Below, one piece after another: positions 33,917 through 46,743 of a DNA stretch of 64,000 bases. The stretch comes from Scenedesmus sp. ARA3 (lineage: Eukaryota > Chlorophyta > Chlorophyceae > Sphaeropleales > Scenedesmaceae). The DNA lies in the NCBI GenBank assembly GCA_004335835.1, contig RWJK01000193.1:1-64000 (forward strand), read 5' to 3'. The translations under genes were made by a program, and so were the position numbers. Each line of letters opens with the position of its first letter. The first letter of the stretch is position 1. The notes below the pieces were generated by a model that saw only the letters and a program-made list of their open reading frames with translations, was not told where the DNA came from and made no database searches.

Positions 33917-36900
33917 GCAGGCACGGCAACTGGCAGCAGCAACAGCAGCAGCAGAGAATGTTGCGGTACAAACATCAGTTGAGCACGTGGCTGCAAAGGC
34001 GCAGCAGCAAGCATACATGCCATGCTGCTGCCTCAGCAGCAGCAGCATTGCTGCTGCTAGCACCCTGCAGCACAGCAGCTAGACCCTGCTGCAACATGCG
34101 GCGGCAGCAGCAGCAGCAGCAGCGTAGGTTGTGCCATCTGCGGCGCTGCAGCAGCTGACAATGCTACTCTGTGTCTGTGAGCAGCAGGGTAGCCTGCGAT
34201 GCCTCTCCTAGCTAGCATGTAGAGCAGTGGCGATAGCATAGTTGCACTGGTGACGCAGCAAGCTTGGTGACGTTGCCGGAGGGCGGCAAACATTGCGTTA
34301 GGTAGCTTACAGCGTAGCAAGGCATAGCATGCATAGCAAATGTGCATTCCACCACCGCCAGCGGCTGTTGTGTTGGTTGGCAGCAGCACATATGGGTGCT
34401 GTGTGCATGGTTTGGGTTGTGGAGGAGCTTTTACAGGTGGCAGCTGCTGTCGCTGCAGCAGCTGCAAGGCGGCATACCTCACGTTTGCAGAGGTGAAACG
34501 AGCAACGGAACAGGGTGACGACTGTTGTAGATGTTGTTTGTTGGGGTGTGCAGTCTGCGGGCAATCGGTGGATTTTGTGCATGGGTGGCTTCATCACGAG
34601 GTGCATTTATAAGAGTGGTGATGCGTATGTGAAGGATGTACAGGCCGTACATGCTGGTCGCCCCTATCAGGTCCTGTGCCATGCACTTTATGAGGAGCTA
34701 TATGCGTGCATGTCGCTTTAGGACGGGCGTGAGCGATTTGAACAAAACAAACAGCAATGTAGCATTGTGTTGGCATGACAGATGCCGAACACTGGATCTC
34801 ACAGCAGCAACAGCTGCGCAGCTGCATGCGCTTGTCACAGCTTGTGGCAAGATCAGGTTGTGCATGGCAGGGCAACGCTTGTCCTGTCCATCTTCTTTCT
34901 CCAATTGTCTGTACTCTGCTTTTACTTGGACACTGTGTCTGTATTCTGCAGCTGTGGCGGCAAGCCTATCAAGCTTGGGTGTGCCGCATGTCAGTGCCAG
35001 AATAACGGCTTGCACCAGAAGCCAGCACAGCGGCTGTTGTTTGTAGCCGCGCGGCTGCAATCAGTGCAGCTGTGTGTGATGCTGGCAACAGTGCTGCATC
35101 CATGCCATGCCAGTGTGTGAGAGCCTCGCAAGGCGTGTTGCTAACATGGAGTTGTCTTTCTTGGCATGTGGCGAGCGCTGCGGCTCACGAGCCGCATATA
35201 GCAGTGATCACTGTTGTTATGACATGTCAGTGTTGCACGGAGTTGCTGCGTCTCAAGCAGCGCAGGATGCTGTCCTCAGCGACCAACGATGCTTTGATCA
35301 TATCAGTAGGCAGCATACCTGTATCAGGCAGTGCTGGCTTGAGTGCTAACGCAGTTGCGGATATTGTGCGGTTTTCGTACAGCAGGCGGGAAGTTTGATG
35401 AGTTGCTTGTGCACCTGTCCCCAATGCATCTTGGGGCATAGTGGGGTGCAATTGCCTGCAGCAGAACTTCTCCTTCAGTGAAGGCTTGTGGCTGACTTGC
35501 AGCATTAATGATGCTGCCGCATTACTTGTAACATTGATTACATCTCATGAGCACATTGACAACATCATGTTGTCATGATGGCGTGTACGTACCTCTGCAG
35601 GAGCTTGCAGATCTCTTTAGCACTGCCTGTGACTCACATTGACAGTCGACATTTTGTCAAAAGCCAACATCAGCGATTGCCCTGGTTTCTGCAATTCTTT
35701 ATTCTGTAGGTACTGTTGAGTCGGCAGGAGTCACACCAAGACTCGTCTTTGTTACCAGCCTAGAGCATGCCCCCAGGACTACCGTGGAGGCCAAAGACAC
35801 CAAGCGCCGCGTGGCGCTGTGCACAGCTCGCGCAACATTCAGCAGCTTCAACCATCATCTCATGCCTCGCTCTGCTGATGAGGACACCATGCCGTGCGCT
35901 GCGCAGAGCATGCTGCACCGCCCAAGAGCCGTCCCCAGCAAGCAATGGCAGTCGGAACAGCTGCCACAGACAACAGTGCAGATGCTGCCATGCCACTCGC
36001 TCAGTGTGAGTGAGCGCCAAACAGGACAGGCAGTAAACAAACATGCCGATGCCGATGCCGGCTGGCGCAGTGCGCAGTTGTCAAATTCCTCAGCACAAGC
36101 AGGCACCCATCATGCACACTGCCGCGCTAGCCCAGCAACAGAACACCTTGCCATTACTCTGCCGCCAGATGCAGCATTTGTTGTTTGGTGTCGCATGGCT
36201 CTGGTTGAACCACACGTGCAATCCAACTGCACAAGCAAGGCAGCGCATGAACCGCGCCTGCCGCACCCCCAAACACTCCGACCCCCCTTGAAAAATGCAG
36301 CCGTGTCAAGCAGTAAGAACTGTGCCCTCAAGACCTCTCACAGATCTGATTCGCAGCCACCCGCACCCAACAATCCAGGTGTCTGGGCTTATTTCTCAAG
36401 CAGCAACAACAACACATCACATGTCACCCGCGCCTGCGTGCCCCCTCCCTGCAAAAGCTGCAACACCCCAATGGCACTACACAAACCCCAGCCACTCAAC
36501 CCAGCCAGAAACCCAAGCCCTGCAGGCCTTTCCATGCCACTTTATGGCATAACACCGCCATCCTGTTGCACGCACGTGCCAACTGCAGCAGCATAAGGCC
36601 GCCAAAAAAGAACAATGTGCTAGCCAGAAACAAGGGGGACTGTACGCATGTGAACATCAAATGGCTGCCACACAAAACCAGGCACGCTGCTCGCACCACG
36701 AATGCGACAAGCGCACTGGTCTGAGGCATACTGCTAGCCACAAAAAGCACGCCGGCTGGTGAACCACAAGCAACACTGCCTTGGCTGAGGGGCGCCCAGC
36801 ACTGCTGCTGCTGCAACAGCAATGCAGCTCAAGCGCAGCGGCAGGCCGCACCCGACAAGCCACGACAGGCTGCACACACCAGTGCGCTCCCTGGCATTCC

Positions 36901-39900
36901 AAATATGCACAGGTCATACAGCAGGGGCACCTGCGCCACAGACCGATGAGGGGTCCATGCCAAGCGCAAGCAACTGCATCCCGCTGATCCAGACTAGGAG
37001 TAAACAAGGTAAAAAAACCGCCCTGCACAGAGCGGCAGCAGCAGCAGCAGCACTGGCAGCATGCCACGCGTTGCCGCTATGCTGCTTCACAACGGGCCAA
37101 ACACTATCCACAAAAGATTGAGGTGTAATGGACTCTGCTCTGCCAAGCAGCCAGGCGCATCTGCTGCAGTGCCACATGTTGGTCCACGCATTTTAAACAT
37201 ATCGCAAGTCCAGCTGTCAGGCAGCACAGAGAGCTGCTGCCCTCACAAATCCGCGCCGTCCTGGGTAAAAACATGACAATTGTCGTTTATCTGTCATAAA
37301 TATAGACTAAACCCACTTGCCCCGTGGGCGGCTGAGCACAAATGCGAGCGCAGCGCATATGGACACGGCTCGCTCACCAACACACACAACACTGGTGCAT
37401 CCAGACATCTAACTCCAGGTGCATTGTGCACCCATCACTGGAAGAATGCGCATCACAGACTGATCAGGCCACAGCGGGCCGCGCGCAATTGAAAGAAAGA
37501 CGGCTGGCCGCTTGCTCTGCAACAAGCTGGTAACCATACCCCAAACTCTTCATGACAAGTCCAGCGGACAGCTGCACTCGCTGCTGCCTGCCTGGCAAGC
37601 CGTCGGCTTGCTGCAGCAGGGTCATAGCAGCATCGCAGTCCTACACGCGCCAATGCAGAGTACGCGGGCAATGCAAAAGAAAGCAATGCTGCCTGTCTCG
37701 GGCCTACAGGGACATACCGTGCGATCGCTGACACTCTCCGCAGACTGATGGCTCACAATTGACGCCATATGAAATAACACTCTCTCTCACACACACAGGC
37801 TCTTTCATGCTAGTATACAACCAGCGTAAGCGATCAGCACACAGCCCACAGACACACACACACACACACATGCATGCATTGAAACTCGAGTGCATGGAAC
37901 AATGGCACACAACGCCGCAAGCGGCTCTTGCGGCACACCTCTCTTTTGCACATAATGCATGGCCAATACACACCAGCACACACGCACAGAATTCAGAACA
38001 CCAGGCTGGCCAGTGAAGCAGGGTGCCACACTTAGGCGTGCTTCGACTGGCCACCATACTTTTTGCTGCCGTACTAGGAACAGAAATATACCCCGCCGGA
38101 CAATTGTCCAAGATCTGAGACCAGAACGCACCAAGACAGCAAGGCAATCTGCGCAGCTCAAGACACAAGCAGCGCGACAGAGCCATGCATACTGAACACA
38201 GACCTACCAAATGATAACCTGCGCCACAGGCTGCGCTGCATGCAGGAGTCTCTACCCCAAAACCCAACCGCAAGATGCCTACAGCTGCTCAACGCACTGA
38301 CGAATCCATACGTGCGCAGCACCAACAATCACCTGCACGCATAAGCTATGCATGCCGAAAGCACCCGCAACAGATGCCATGCAGGTTGGTGCCGAATTGC
38401 GCTGCAATACTTAAAGCGATTGTGTACGTCTCCGGTTGATGCACGCGCCAGGTCACTACCCCAGGTACCCCACAACCTGAGCCTGTGACAACAACGCCAT
38501 GACAGTGTATATCTGCATAATCTAACTGCATTGGTACACTGTAAACGCTCAGCATGCGTCTGCAGCCTCTCGCGCGGTGAGCATGTGGCATTTGCGCACC
38601 ACTGAGTGGCGGCACAATGCAGCGGCATGCACACGCTGCGCTCCTGCTGCTAGCAGCTGACAGGTGATTAGCTGGCTGGGTCAGCGCAGCATAAAAGAAC
38701 AAACAAAATACCCAATAGAAAGGCTGCATCCAACAAGCGTGCTGTGGTCCGTGGCGTGCACTCCCAACAGCAACCCACTGCAGCCTTCTGACATACCAGC
38801 AGCACACAGTACCGCCAACGCCTGGCAAGCATTTGCGAGCCGAGCGCCAGCAAGCACATCACCACACCTATGCGAAAAGCATCCAAGGGAGAATAGAGAG
38901 ATTGTACAAACCCAGCATTCACTGGTGTACAATGGGGAAGCTCAGACAAGGGGGGGTAGGGGTGGTGTGCAAAGAGCCCAGGGAGATGCCACACGCCTTC
39001 ATACCCCTGCTGCTGCCACGACCAAACCAGCAGAAAGACATCCAGAGCTGAGCACTGCAAAGCCAAGCCCCTATAAAAGTACAGAACCCACGTATCAACC
39101 AGTCTAGGCTGCAAGCCGGACGCCAGGCAACCACCGCAGGCTGCCCACCTAGCAGGGTGCGATGACAGGTGAGGTATGTGCAAGCAAATCATCCACCGCA
39201 ACACACCTGCTGCTGCATCAAGAACGGTTTCTAGTGTCATAACCCATGCAATGACCTTGGGCAGCTATCCAGATGGCACCTGTTGAGCAGCAACGCCACG
39301 CCTGCTTCTGCAATGCACGCTGCTGCTGCTGCTGCTGCTGCATGGTGGGCGTTCACTTGCTGCTGCTGCAACTAGTGTGCTGCAAGCCACAAAAGAATGG
39401 CTAAGCACGCAAGAACTCAGCAGAATGCAAGTAGCATCGCATGCACAACCAGACACGGCAGGGCATTTACCGCTGGCAGGACAACGGTGCACGCACAATG
39501 CGCCGCGCGCCACACAGCAATGTCACAAACGCTGTCATGCGGAGATTAAGAGAGCGACAACAAGTGCTGGTCCACAGCTGGCACACACCCCGGTGCAACG
39601 CCCTTTTCATCGGTGCAGAGCAGGCAATCAGCCGAGGCTTCCTGGCAACTCAGTCCGTGTTGATTGCAGTGCCAGTAGTGCTTCAAGAATATACTCTTCA
39701 AGTGCAGCTGAAGCCAAAAGCGTCACCCCCTATCACTGTTGCTGAACAGTCGCTTGTGCTTGGTGAAGCCGAGAGCGAGCCACGGCCCTTGCCCTGCACA
39801 GCTCCTGGTACTGGCGCTCGCATCTGCAGCAACCAGCCCAAAGTAGCCGAAGGCGGGCAGGGGCCAGGCTGAGCGCAAGATGAGGGGGGTGACACCTGTT

Positions 39901-39974
39901 GCTGGCAGCAATTAGCAATGCCTCCCACTGCTGCCCTTGAAGGCCAAAATAGCATACAAGCACTTCAACTGCAG
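33917..39974. other. Convergent gene-free zone with a base-skew flip near 35.7 kb
   Basis: From 33917 to about 35.65 kb the + strand is GT-rich; from about 35.76 to 39.9 kb it is CA-rich. I interpret this as the GH1 3' UTR running right and the 3' UTR of a minus-strand transcript running left, meeting near 35.7 kb. A TGTAA at 35527-35531 fits the GH1 side. A (CA)n run lies near 37853-37870. The 270-codon + frame at 35784-36596 lies in the CA-rich part and is not supported as coding. Confidence 0.4.
35527..35531 (+). promoter_or_regulatory. Candidate poly(A) signal TGTAA of the GH1 gene
   Basis: TGTAA occurs 1.6 kb after the GH1 stop and about 200 bases before the compositional flip that I take as the meeting point of convergent transcripts. 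Confidence 0.35.
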
Positions 39975-40286
39975 TTATCCGCATGCATAGTACCACTCCG
40001 GCCCCGCTCGAACTGACCTGAGTGGAACTGGCACTCCAGCCCTCTCCTCGTCCTCGTCGTCGCTGTCTACATCTGAGTAGTATTCCTGACTGTCACTCGC
40101 CCAGTCGTCACTGCAGTCTTTGACGCCCGGGGACGAGAATTGAAGCGACAGCAAGGAGGTCGATTTCCTCACAGTGGCAGGGGTCAGGGGTCGCTGCTCC
40201 TGCTGCTCGATGCCAACTTCAAATCCAGAAAGCACAATCTGTGGTGCACACACCGACCGAGGCGACACAGAGCGAGAACAAGACAT
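39975..40286 (-). CDS. Small acidic Ser-rich hypothetical protein (about 103 aa)
   Basis: An ATG at 40286 in ACAATG context opens a 104-codon frame ending at 39975. The protein starts MSCSRSVSPRSV, has a Thr/Ser-rich middle, and carries an acidic Asp/Ser/Glu block around residues 62-83 (DSQEYYSDVDSDDEDEE) that resembles casein-kinase-2 substrate sequence. No domain is recognised. A possible donor (CTCAG followed by GTCAGT) lies near 40018, so the gene may continue through an intron into exons further left and be larger. It sits at the start of the CA-rich + strand tract, as expected for a minus-strand gene with a long 3' UTR. Confidence 0.4.
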   Translation of the reverse strand: MSCSRSVSPRSVCAPQIVLSGFEVGIEQQEQRPLTPATVRKSTSLLSLQFSSPGVKDCSDDWASDSQEYYSDVDSDDEDEERAGVPVPLRSVRAGPEWYYACG

Positions 40287-41651
40287 TGTGCTGTCTGGTG
40301 AGTATTGCAGAGGTAAAACACGAGAAAAGTACCCTAGACAATTAAAAACGAGCAGCGTCCTATAACCAGTGCAAGTAGGGGCCAGCTGGATCAGCTTGTG
40401 GGCCATATCAAGAGCCGAGTGGTGGTAACAGCGACCGGGTTTTTGCAGGGGCACTGTCCAGACGATGTGAGCGACTTCCGCATCCCGAGCCAGCGCATTG
40501 CCTTTATGGATCTTTCAGACTCGCTTTTATGGCCAGCAGGCACGCCAAGACCTGCACACTCCCTTCACAATGAGCCTCACTGTGCACTGTGGACAGGTGC
40601 AGTAGTGCTGGAATGGTTGCAGCGCGTTCTGTGCTGGCTACTGTCATAATATGCATCGTTGAAGCCGTCAAACGCGATCTAACAAGCAATCATGCAGCGC
40701 TCAGGACAGCAACTGCTAAGATACTGAGCTAGTAGCCCGCGGTGACTCACCATGCCGTGATGTGCCAGTCGGACTCACCATGCCATGATGTGCCAGCGGC
40801 ACATCCCACGGTGCAATGGATATGCGACACAACCTCAACTCTGGGACACACACTCGACTCATGCACAGCCAGCCTTGCCAGCCTCTACACATGCCAGATG
40901 AAGAACCATTCATGAAGACGCCACACCGTGATCAGAACACCTGGCGTTGTTGGGAGCAGCAGGCATGCGGACCATCGTTTTGGAAGCAATGCGGGGCCGA
41001 TGGCGTTGATGCTATGGCTTGATGAGTAACATGATGATGATGGAAGCAATGCAGCGGTAAGTGCTTGGCGCTAGCACATCGGCTGTGCCACAGTTACTAA
41101 CAACCAGCCATCGGATGCATCAACATCAAACAAGGCCTCATAGGACACATGTTCTGGCTGTTGCTCACATGTTTCCAAACGTAAGCACAGACGGTCTCGG
41201 GCAATAAGTCAGATGTATGCCAGTTATCTTCCCTGCCCAGCACCGCTGTGCCACATGACATCAAGGTGAGGCGTAGGATTCACAGCTGTGCATATGCCGT
41301 ACGTGCAGCAGATGCTGGCGCCAAGCAGCTGCCGCAAAAGCACACCCCGTGCAATCTCAAAAGCTCGAAGAAGCAAATCATGTTGTCAAACAGCCTGTGC
41401 TGCCAGCACAGCGTTTGCACATAGCAGTGATCTCGCACAGCAGCACAGCAAGCACGTGCAGCTCGCACCCGGCACTGCGGCAGTTCTTGTCTCGGTGCAG
41501 CTGCCACATCCATGACAGCTGCAGCACAGGAGGCCTGTCACATCCTGCCACCTCTGCCACTGCTCACTGCCGATGGCGTTGATGCTATGGCTCAATGGGT
41601 AACATGACACTGGTTATAACTGCTCACTGCCGCCAGCCTGTCTGCAGCGCA
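40287..41651. other. Intergenic region with short direct repeats
   Basis: No exon is visible. A unit of about 30 bases (ACTCACCATGCC plus TGATGTGCCAG) is tandemly repeated at 40745-40795. A segment of about 38 bases (CGATGGCGTTGATGCTATGG and beyond) occurs at 40998-41036 and again at 41571-41607 in direct orientation. The 3' UTR of the glucosyltransferase gene must lie in the right part. Confidence 0.45.
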
Positions 41652-42959
41652 CTACGCTGCAGCGTCAAGCGTACGTGCCACGGATGCAACAGCAGCAGCC
41701 AGCCCATCCTCACGCCTGAGCTGATCAGCCACGCCTGCTGCAGCAGCGCTGTAGCGGCCGTGCTCTGCTACAAGCTGCTGCAGCGCCGCCAGCAGCCGGT
41801 CCGCAGTGAGCTCTGGCAGAGGGATGGGATCAGGGCCCACGCCCAGCTGCAGAAGGCGGCACGCAACGCAACAAGCAGCCACAGGGACAGCACATGCGCT
41901 GTTGCTCAGCATGCGCACGACCAGCAAGTGGATGACAGCTTGAGGTGTACACAAGACACACACAGAAAGACACAGTAGCGAGCGTCCCTGGTGGTTTAAA
42001 CAGCAGCACACAAGCTGCGCCAACACAGCAGCAGGCATCAAAGCTGCTGATCCTGCACTAATGACGGTCTGTTTGTCTGTTTGTCTGTGCAGTGGCACCA
42101 GCACACACATACAACATGCCTACGGCTAACAGTAATACTGTAACACAACAGTGAACATGTCTGGTGCAGCTCAGACACTAGCTGGCTCTCACCTTGTGGC
42201 ACATGTCAGCAAAGAAGAAGAGGTCCCCAAAGGCAGGCACCACAACTGTAGGCTTGCCACAGCGCAGCCCAGCAGCAGTGGTGCCCACACCACCATGATG
42301 CACCAGCGCAGAACACCTGCAAAAAGCACACCGTTGTATCAGGGGAGGTATGTGGGTGGGGATCATCACTCCGGAGTAACCATATGAAATGTTGATGCTT
42401 ACTATGTGACAGCTGCTGGGCATGGAAATGCCAGGCGGGCTGAGCAGGCGGCTTAAGACACTGAGGTAGCGGCGCAAACTAATTGTAACGTACAGATTTG
42501 CTGCTGGTACAGAGTGTCTGCATGGCTGAGCCACGCACCATGCCACCTTGGGTGCTGCTTGCCATGGCAAGCTGCCGACGATCAGAAATGATTGTTAAGA
42601 AGAGTTGTGCGGCGTGCGCACAAGCCTCACCTTGGGAACAGCCACTCATGTGGGGCCTCTTTGATACACAGCACACGCGTGCTGCTGCTGCTGCTGCTGC
42701 CGCCGCCGCCGCCTGCATTCGCAGCCACCGCAGCATCTGCAGCACTGCTGCTGGAAGCACCTGCAGCTGCTGCTGTCCCTGCACCACCTGACCAGCCAGT
42801 GCACAGTAGGATGCGCTGCGCAGCAGGCAGTGCTGCTGCTGCCTGGTGCACCATCTGCAGCAGCTGCTGTGGATCCTGGACCACCATAGAGCCAAACCCG
42901 ATGTAGATGGGTGGCGATCCTGCATCCAGGAACTGCAGAAGCTCCTCTGGCGGCTGCCA

Positions 42960-42993
<34 letters not shown>

Positions 42994-43652
42994 CATGGCT
43001 TCTGATCTGACAGCTGTGACGTCCAGCTTTCAGCCTCGCTGTCACTAGCTGTACTGCTGGCGTCGCTGTCACTACCTGCATTGCTGCTCTCACTGCCAGC
43101 GGCAGCAGATGCAGCAGCAGCAGCGCCGAATCTAGCTGCCGCATCACTGAGTGACAGGAAGCCTGCCAGTGTCACGTTATTGCCCCAGTCAGGCGGCCGC
43201 GGCACCAGCGCAGTGCTGAAGAGGCAGGTGGTGGGCAGCCTGCAGCGATAGCAATAGATTGTGAAATCACGCAGCAGGGTTTCACAACGTTGTTAAACGT
43301 TGTGGTTAACCAGTGCCGCGGGGAAAGTGACACCAGCATCGTGCTGCAACCCTGGCCCCACAGTCTCCACTTGGCATAAGTGCACCAATCGCAGTGCATG
43401 ACAGGCGCCGCCGCTGACCACAGGAATCTGCACAGCTGCTGTTCACCACCAGCTGAGACCCGTCAAGTGTACAACGTAAGAGCTGGATCCGTGAATCGCT
43501 GTCCCTTGCACCATTGCAACCTGGTCTCATCAGTGCAAAATGCCACGCAGTGCACCGCACCTGTACAGTGCTCCACCTGAGTTGTTGGTTGACAGCAGCG
43601 GCAGGCCCAGCTGGCGCCGGAAGCTGGTCATCAGGTCAGCAATGCCCCACCT

Positions 43653-43692
<40 letters not shown>

Positions 43693-44253
43693 CAGCAGCG
43701 GAGGCGCATGTTGATTAGCATCAGGAGTAGCAGCAGCTGGACAGCTGAGCTGCCCCTTCAAAGCCATGCACTGCCTGCGTGTCATGCCTGGGTCACTCTG
43801 CATGACAACCTCGGACATTCAAGTTGAACGCCGTGCCAAACTCTATCTGACCCAGTGTGAGTGTCCAATGTCGTGCGGAGCTTAGGCTCCTTTGTGAGTG
43901 GGCCTGTGGCCCTACTGTGGGGGATTGAGTCTTTGAATTTAAATGAGTTGACCAAGTTTGACCCTGCTCACCATGCTGTGTGGTCCAGCAGTGGCGTGCT
44001 TATCCAGTTGCCCCACGCAGCAACGCGCCTCATCGCTGCTGCCTTCATTCGCGCACTCATCTTTGGAGCAAACAGGGCCAGCAGCGCAAACCCCGGCCGC
44101 AGCAGCGTCTCTGCTGCTGCGTTGATGTACTCTGTTATGTTTGCGCCCCAGGCGCGAGCCCAGGGGTGGGCGATTGCTGTTGTAGGCATCCAAGGGATGG
44201 TGAGCAGGATGTGCAGAGGCACCTGCAGCTTCTCAGCAACATGCACCTGGCAG

Positions 44254-44285
<32 letters not shown>

Positions 44286-44580
44286 GGCAGCATATACGAT
44301 GAGCACGCAGGTTGATGGCGGCAGGTGGGGATGCTCCTGCATGTGGCGATTGGGTCCTGGCAAAAGTGCGGCACTGCAGCCCGCATAAAGTCTTGCACAG
44401 CTATACGCCTGCAGACACTGCTGAGACACTGTGTCCTCTCACCTGCCCGTATGCCAGCTGGTTCGCCAGGATGATGTCTGGCTGCCAGCCCTCAGCAGCA
44501 GCAGCCACGGAGTCCATCACAGCAGCGATCTGGCTGCGCAGCCATGACATGCCAGACAGCTCAGTCGGCAGCATGCCCCT

Positions 44581-44623
<43 letters not shown>

Positions 44624-45830
44624 GCGTGGGGTGACTGATCTAGCAACTGCTGGCACAGCAACCTTACACCTCCACCCGTAAGTGGCCAGCAATACACACT
44701 TTGCAGTACGTCTGCTGTCAGTGTGCAAGCTGACTCTGCCCACAATCCATGCGTGCTGTGCATGCGATCTTGGCCTCCTGCAGCGCTTCCCATCATACAA
44801 AATAGCAACAACAGTAAACGAATCAGTAATAGCAGCAGTAGAGATAACAAAGCCCACTCACCCCCACTTCACTGTTAGCGCCATCATGCCCCGCGCGTCA
44901 CCCGCCAGCTGGCGGTACGCCAGGCGCTGCTGCTGCACAAAGCCGCCAAACATGGCATCAGCAGCAACGCACACGTGGGCCCCAAGACCAGCCAGGGCCA
45001 CGCCCAGCGCTGTCGCCGGCTGCACATCACCGCGCGTGCCACCGCTCTGCAAAGGAACAACAAGGGAAAACAAGGCAGGAGGAGCTACTGACGGGCACTC
45101 GAAGGCGGAGTCGGTGATGTGATCATGTCTGTCGCTATTCACAGCATAGGGCGGGCATACTGCTGCACTGAACACTGGCAGGGGACCAAAAGCAGTCACA
45201 CCTTGTATACTGCATCGCCCGTGCTATGCTGGGTGTGAAGCAGCTCGCAGGTGGCCAACTGCCAGCTGAGACCAGTGTCGCAGCAAACTGGATTGTCACC
45301 TTGCATGCAACGTCAGGCTGATGGCACTGCATGCGCACAAGTGCACAGCTGCATACCAATGTGTGCAAGCTGAACCACACAGCAGGCCCGTCAGCAGCCT
45401 GGGCACTGCATGAAGTAGACAGCTGGCCCCCACTCACAATGATCAGGACTCGCTTGCCCTGGAACACCTGTCGGCAGCCCTGCAGATCTGCAGCTGAGGC
45501 TGAGGCTGACGCTGCTGTAACCCCTTGTGCGGCCGCTGCTGCTGCTGCTGCTGCAGCTGGCAGCTTTGGAGACAGGGGTGGCGTCCGGGGCGCTAAAACA
45601 TCATGAACCTCGGCTAGCTCAGCCTTGTCAGCCTGCTGGGCAACCTTGTTGCTGTTGGTGGTGCTGCCCACTGTGCTTTCATGCTCAGGCGTTTCAGCTG
45701 AGCAATGGATGTCAAGTGATTTCTGCAAGCTGTCGTTGCTGCTTGCAGGAAGTTTGAGGGCAGTGGCCTGGCCTGGCATAGAGCTGCAGCTGCTGCTGGT
45801 ACAGCAGCTGGTAGCCATGTTTGCTGCCAT
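41652..45830 (-). CDS. Sterol-glucosyltransferase-like GT-B enzyme (UGT80/ATG26 type), 8 exons, 668 aa
   Basis: UGT80/ATG26 enzymes move glucose from UDP-glucose to the 3-OH of membrane sterols. Exons (high to low): 45830-45438, 45046-44862, 44578-44443, 44246-43972, 43650-43561, 43239-42631, 42316-42193, 41846-41652; GT-AG and phases close exactly. The N-terminal 125 residues are a Ser/Ala-rich leader. The family-28 N-terminal fold starts at [19 protein letters not shown] (about 132), then [21 protein letters not shown] and [12 protein letters not shown]. The C-terminal fold has [19 protein letters not shown] and [18 protein letters not shown] (568-585), then [13 protein letters not shown]. 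Two low-complexity inserts (poly-Ala/Ser, residues about 410-450 and 520-550) come from CAG/CTG repeats. The donor-sugar motif usually read GDQPFWG is GDLFFFA here, so donor or acceptor preference may differ. Confidence 0.9.
43651..43692 (-). repeat. CAG/CTG repeat at a glucosyltransferase splice acceptor
   Basis: About 12 CTG units on the minus strand run directly into the CTGCAG acceptor of exon 5. A similar run of about 16 units at 44581-44630 serves exon 3. Confidence 0.85.
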
Positions 45831-46743
45831 GCTGATTGAAATCGAAGTCTAAGTTGACACGTACGAGGCTCAAAGGGTTTGAATTTGTCTGCATCACTTA
45901 TGCTGGCTCGTTTGTGGCCATGATTCGCCTGAGTGCCGTTGAGGTCAATGTTGGACAACATGACCTCCTCGTCCACCGAGTAAGAAGCGCCATGCACGCG
46001 ATGGCATCGCTTCAAGAGTCCCGCCATGGGCTCTAGGTCAGCTGTGTCTAGACTGGTTCTTTCAGCTCGTCACCTAAGGCTTCGGCAGACACTGGCGGGT
46101 GGCACCCCAGCACAACACTGCCTAGTGACAAAGCATATCAACATAGATCAAGGCAGAATCGATGCTTCTCAACGCACCTGGAGTACCATTGTGCCTACAC
46201 GGGACGCTCCGAAGGCATCTTCAGCATTTCGGCCTCAAGAAGTGCTGCTGTTCGATGCATTGAGGCGAGCTTGCAGTAGCACGCAGCTGCAGCAGTCTGA
46301 CATGAGAGCTTGCCACCAGGGGCTAACCGGGGCCGCTGCAAATGCCACTCACCGCCAACTCAGGTGCAGCAGAGCAGCAGCAACTTTCGGCCTTTCTGTA
46401 GTATGCTTGCATTGACGTCATTGGGCTTGAACACGATTGGTTTGCCTTTCGTGCAGGCAACACGGGCTGCCATTGGCGGCAAAGCTAGCAACAAGCAGCA
46501 GTGCACATAAGCAGGGCTTGCCAGGTGCGACACAGCTGCAACATTCCATTGCACTTCCTGCAAGGCCTGCTTCGGAGGTTAAAAGCTTGCGGGTATCACA
46601 GATGTAATCAGCCTTCTCTGCACCAAACGTGTGAAAGGTAAACTGGGCTGCAGCGTCCGTATGGCCTGCCATCATGCCATGCTCACAACAGCTTGCAGAT
46701 ATCATCGCAACCGCCAGGCAGCACAGTGATATGATGAACCTGC
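45831..46743. other. Divergent intergenic region between the glucosyltransferase and MFS genes
   Basis: About 0.9 kb separates two start codons facing away from each other. It presumably holds both promoters, and possibly a 5'-UTR intron of the MFS gene, because CTGCTGCAG at 46826-46834 resembles an acceptor before the internal ATG at 46840. No named element is recognised. Confidence 0.4.

Noticed and set aside
35784..36596. 270-codon open frame on the + strand (35784-36596)
   Set aside because: It lies in a CA-rich tract where stop codons are rare, has a His/Pro/Asn/Thr-biased composition with no hydrophobic core, and no recognisable motif. It fits the antisense of a long 3' UTR better than a gene.
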